This document shows, piece by piece, positions 41,425 through 41,446 of a stretch of DNA of 41,446 nt. Numbering within the stretch: position 1 is the first letter of the stretch; every line of letters begins with the position of its first letter. The position numbers and the translations under genes are program-made. The stretch comes from Lentisphaeria bacterium UBA1724 (GTDB taxonomy: Bacteria; Verrucomicrobiota; Lentisphaeria; Oligosphaerales; Oligosphaeraceae). Below the pieces are notes generated by a model that was given only the letters and a program-made list of their open reading frames with translations, was not told the DNA's origin and searched no databases. The stretch covers positions 266 to 41,711 of the forward strand of contig DCIO01000098.1 in the NCBI GenBank assembly GCA_002315885.1, in the 5' to 3' direction.

Positions 41425-41446
41425 AGGCGGCGGAGCCGCCTGTAGG
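41425..41446. repeat. REP-like palindrome ending in TGTAGG
   Basis: AGGCGGC (41425-41431) GGA GCCGCCT (41435-41441) is a perfect 7-bp stem followed by GTAGG, the same layout as 3959-3980. It is cut by the right edge of the window. Confidence 0.6.

Noticed and set aside
41330..41446. An FMN riboswitch upstream of ribE.
   Set aside because: The conserved RFN core is not visible, and the stretch is occupied by two palindromes.

Overview
The window is a dense, protein-rich bacterial chromosome segment, most likely from the Verrucomicrobiota (PVC) side of the tree, for example a Lentisphaeria- or Kiritimatiellia-like gut bacterium. The placement is an inference. It rests on a fused SecDF next to YajC, RNase Y, a membrane-anchored TPR-like protein of a type I associate with PVC genomes, an exported GH42-like glycosidase, and GTAGG-type intergenic palindromes. 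Most genes are GC-rich with G/C third positions. Three genes (an AAA_14 ATPase and a restriction-modification pair) and their flanks are clearly AT-rich and look imported.

Layout. 0-8 kb (+): a beta-CASP metallo-beta-lactamase nuclease, a 754-residue membrane protein I do not recognise, a LolA-like periplasmic protein and a large exported glycosidase, closed by a strong terminator. 8-16.6 kb (-): an accessory block with an AAA_14/DUF4143 ATPase, a tandem TCTAGA repeat, a LemA gene with a DUF3137-like membrane partner, a radical SAM protein with an unusual CX4CX2C motif, and an R-M pair resembling AccI. 16.7-20.4 kb (-): RarA fused to a methyltransferase-like C-terminal domain, and threonine synthase. 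20.5-31.9 kb (+): a DJ-1 protein, an ABC-2-type permease, a TPR-like protein, an ExbB/ExbD/TonB-like trio, a membrane zinc ribbon, RsmD, 5-formyl-THF cyclo-ligase, RNase Y, an Lrp-type protein overlapping an aminotransferase, and TrmB. 32-33.6 kb: an HD phosphohydrolase, a 23-bp tandem array, and a tRNA-Pro (-) with its terminator. 33.65-41.3 kb (-): SecDF and YajC, then a second run read as RibE, ArgJ, a GT4 glycosyltransferase, a 100-residue protein with Gly-Pro repeats, and a ROK kinase.

Most notable observations. (1) The ExbB/ExbD pair lacks the residues that carry protons in the E. coli complex: the ExbD Asp is Val, and the ExbB Glu176 and Thr181 equivalents are Tyr and Leu, while the TonB-like partner keeps a membrane His. 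(2) Short arrays of 7-bp repeats (ATTGAGC-like) sit exactly at gene edges: just before two starts, across a third, and against or across two stops. Copy-number change there could switch starts, leaders or C-termini. (3) A small Lys/Ala/Pro-rich protein ends in tandem GPSGPM repeats and overlaps a glycosyltransferase gene. (4) The candidate AccI-like R-M operon has its endonuclease gene first, a palindromic upstream region, and the radical SAM gene 13 bp behind it. No complete novel defence system, CRISPR array, prophage or insertion sequence is visible.
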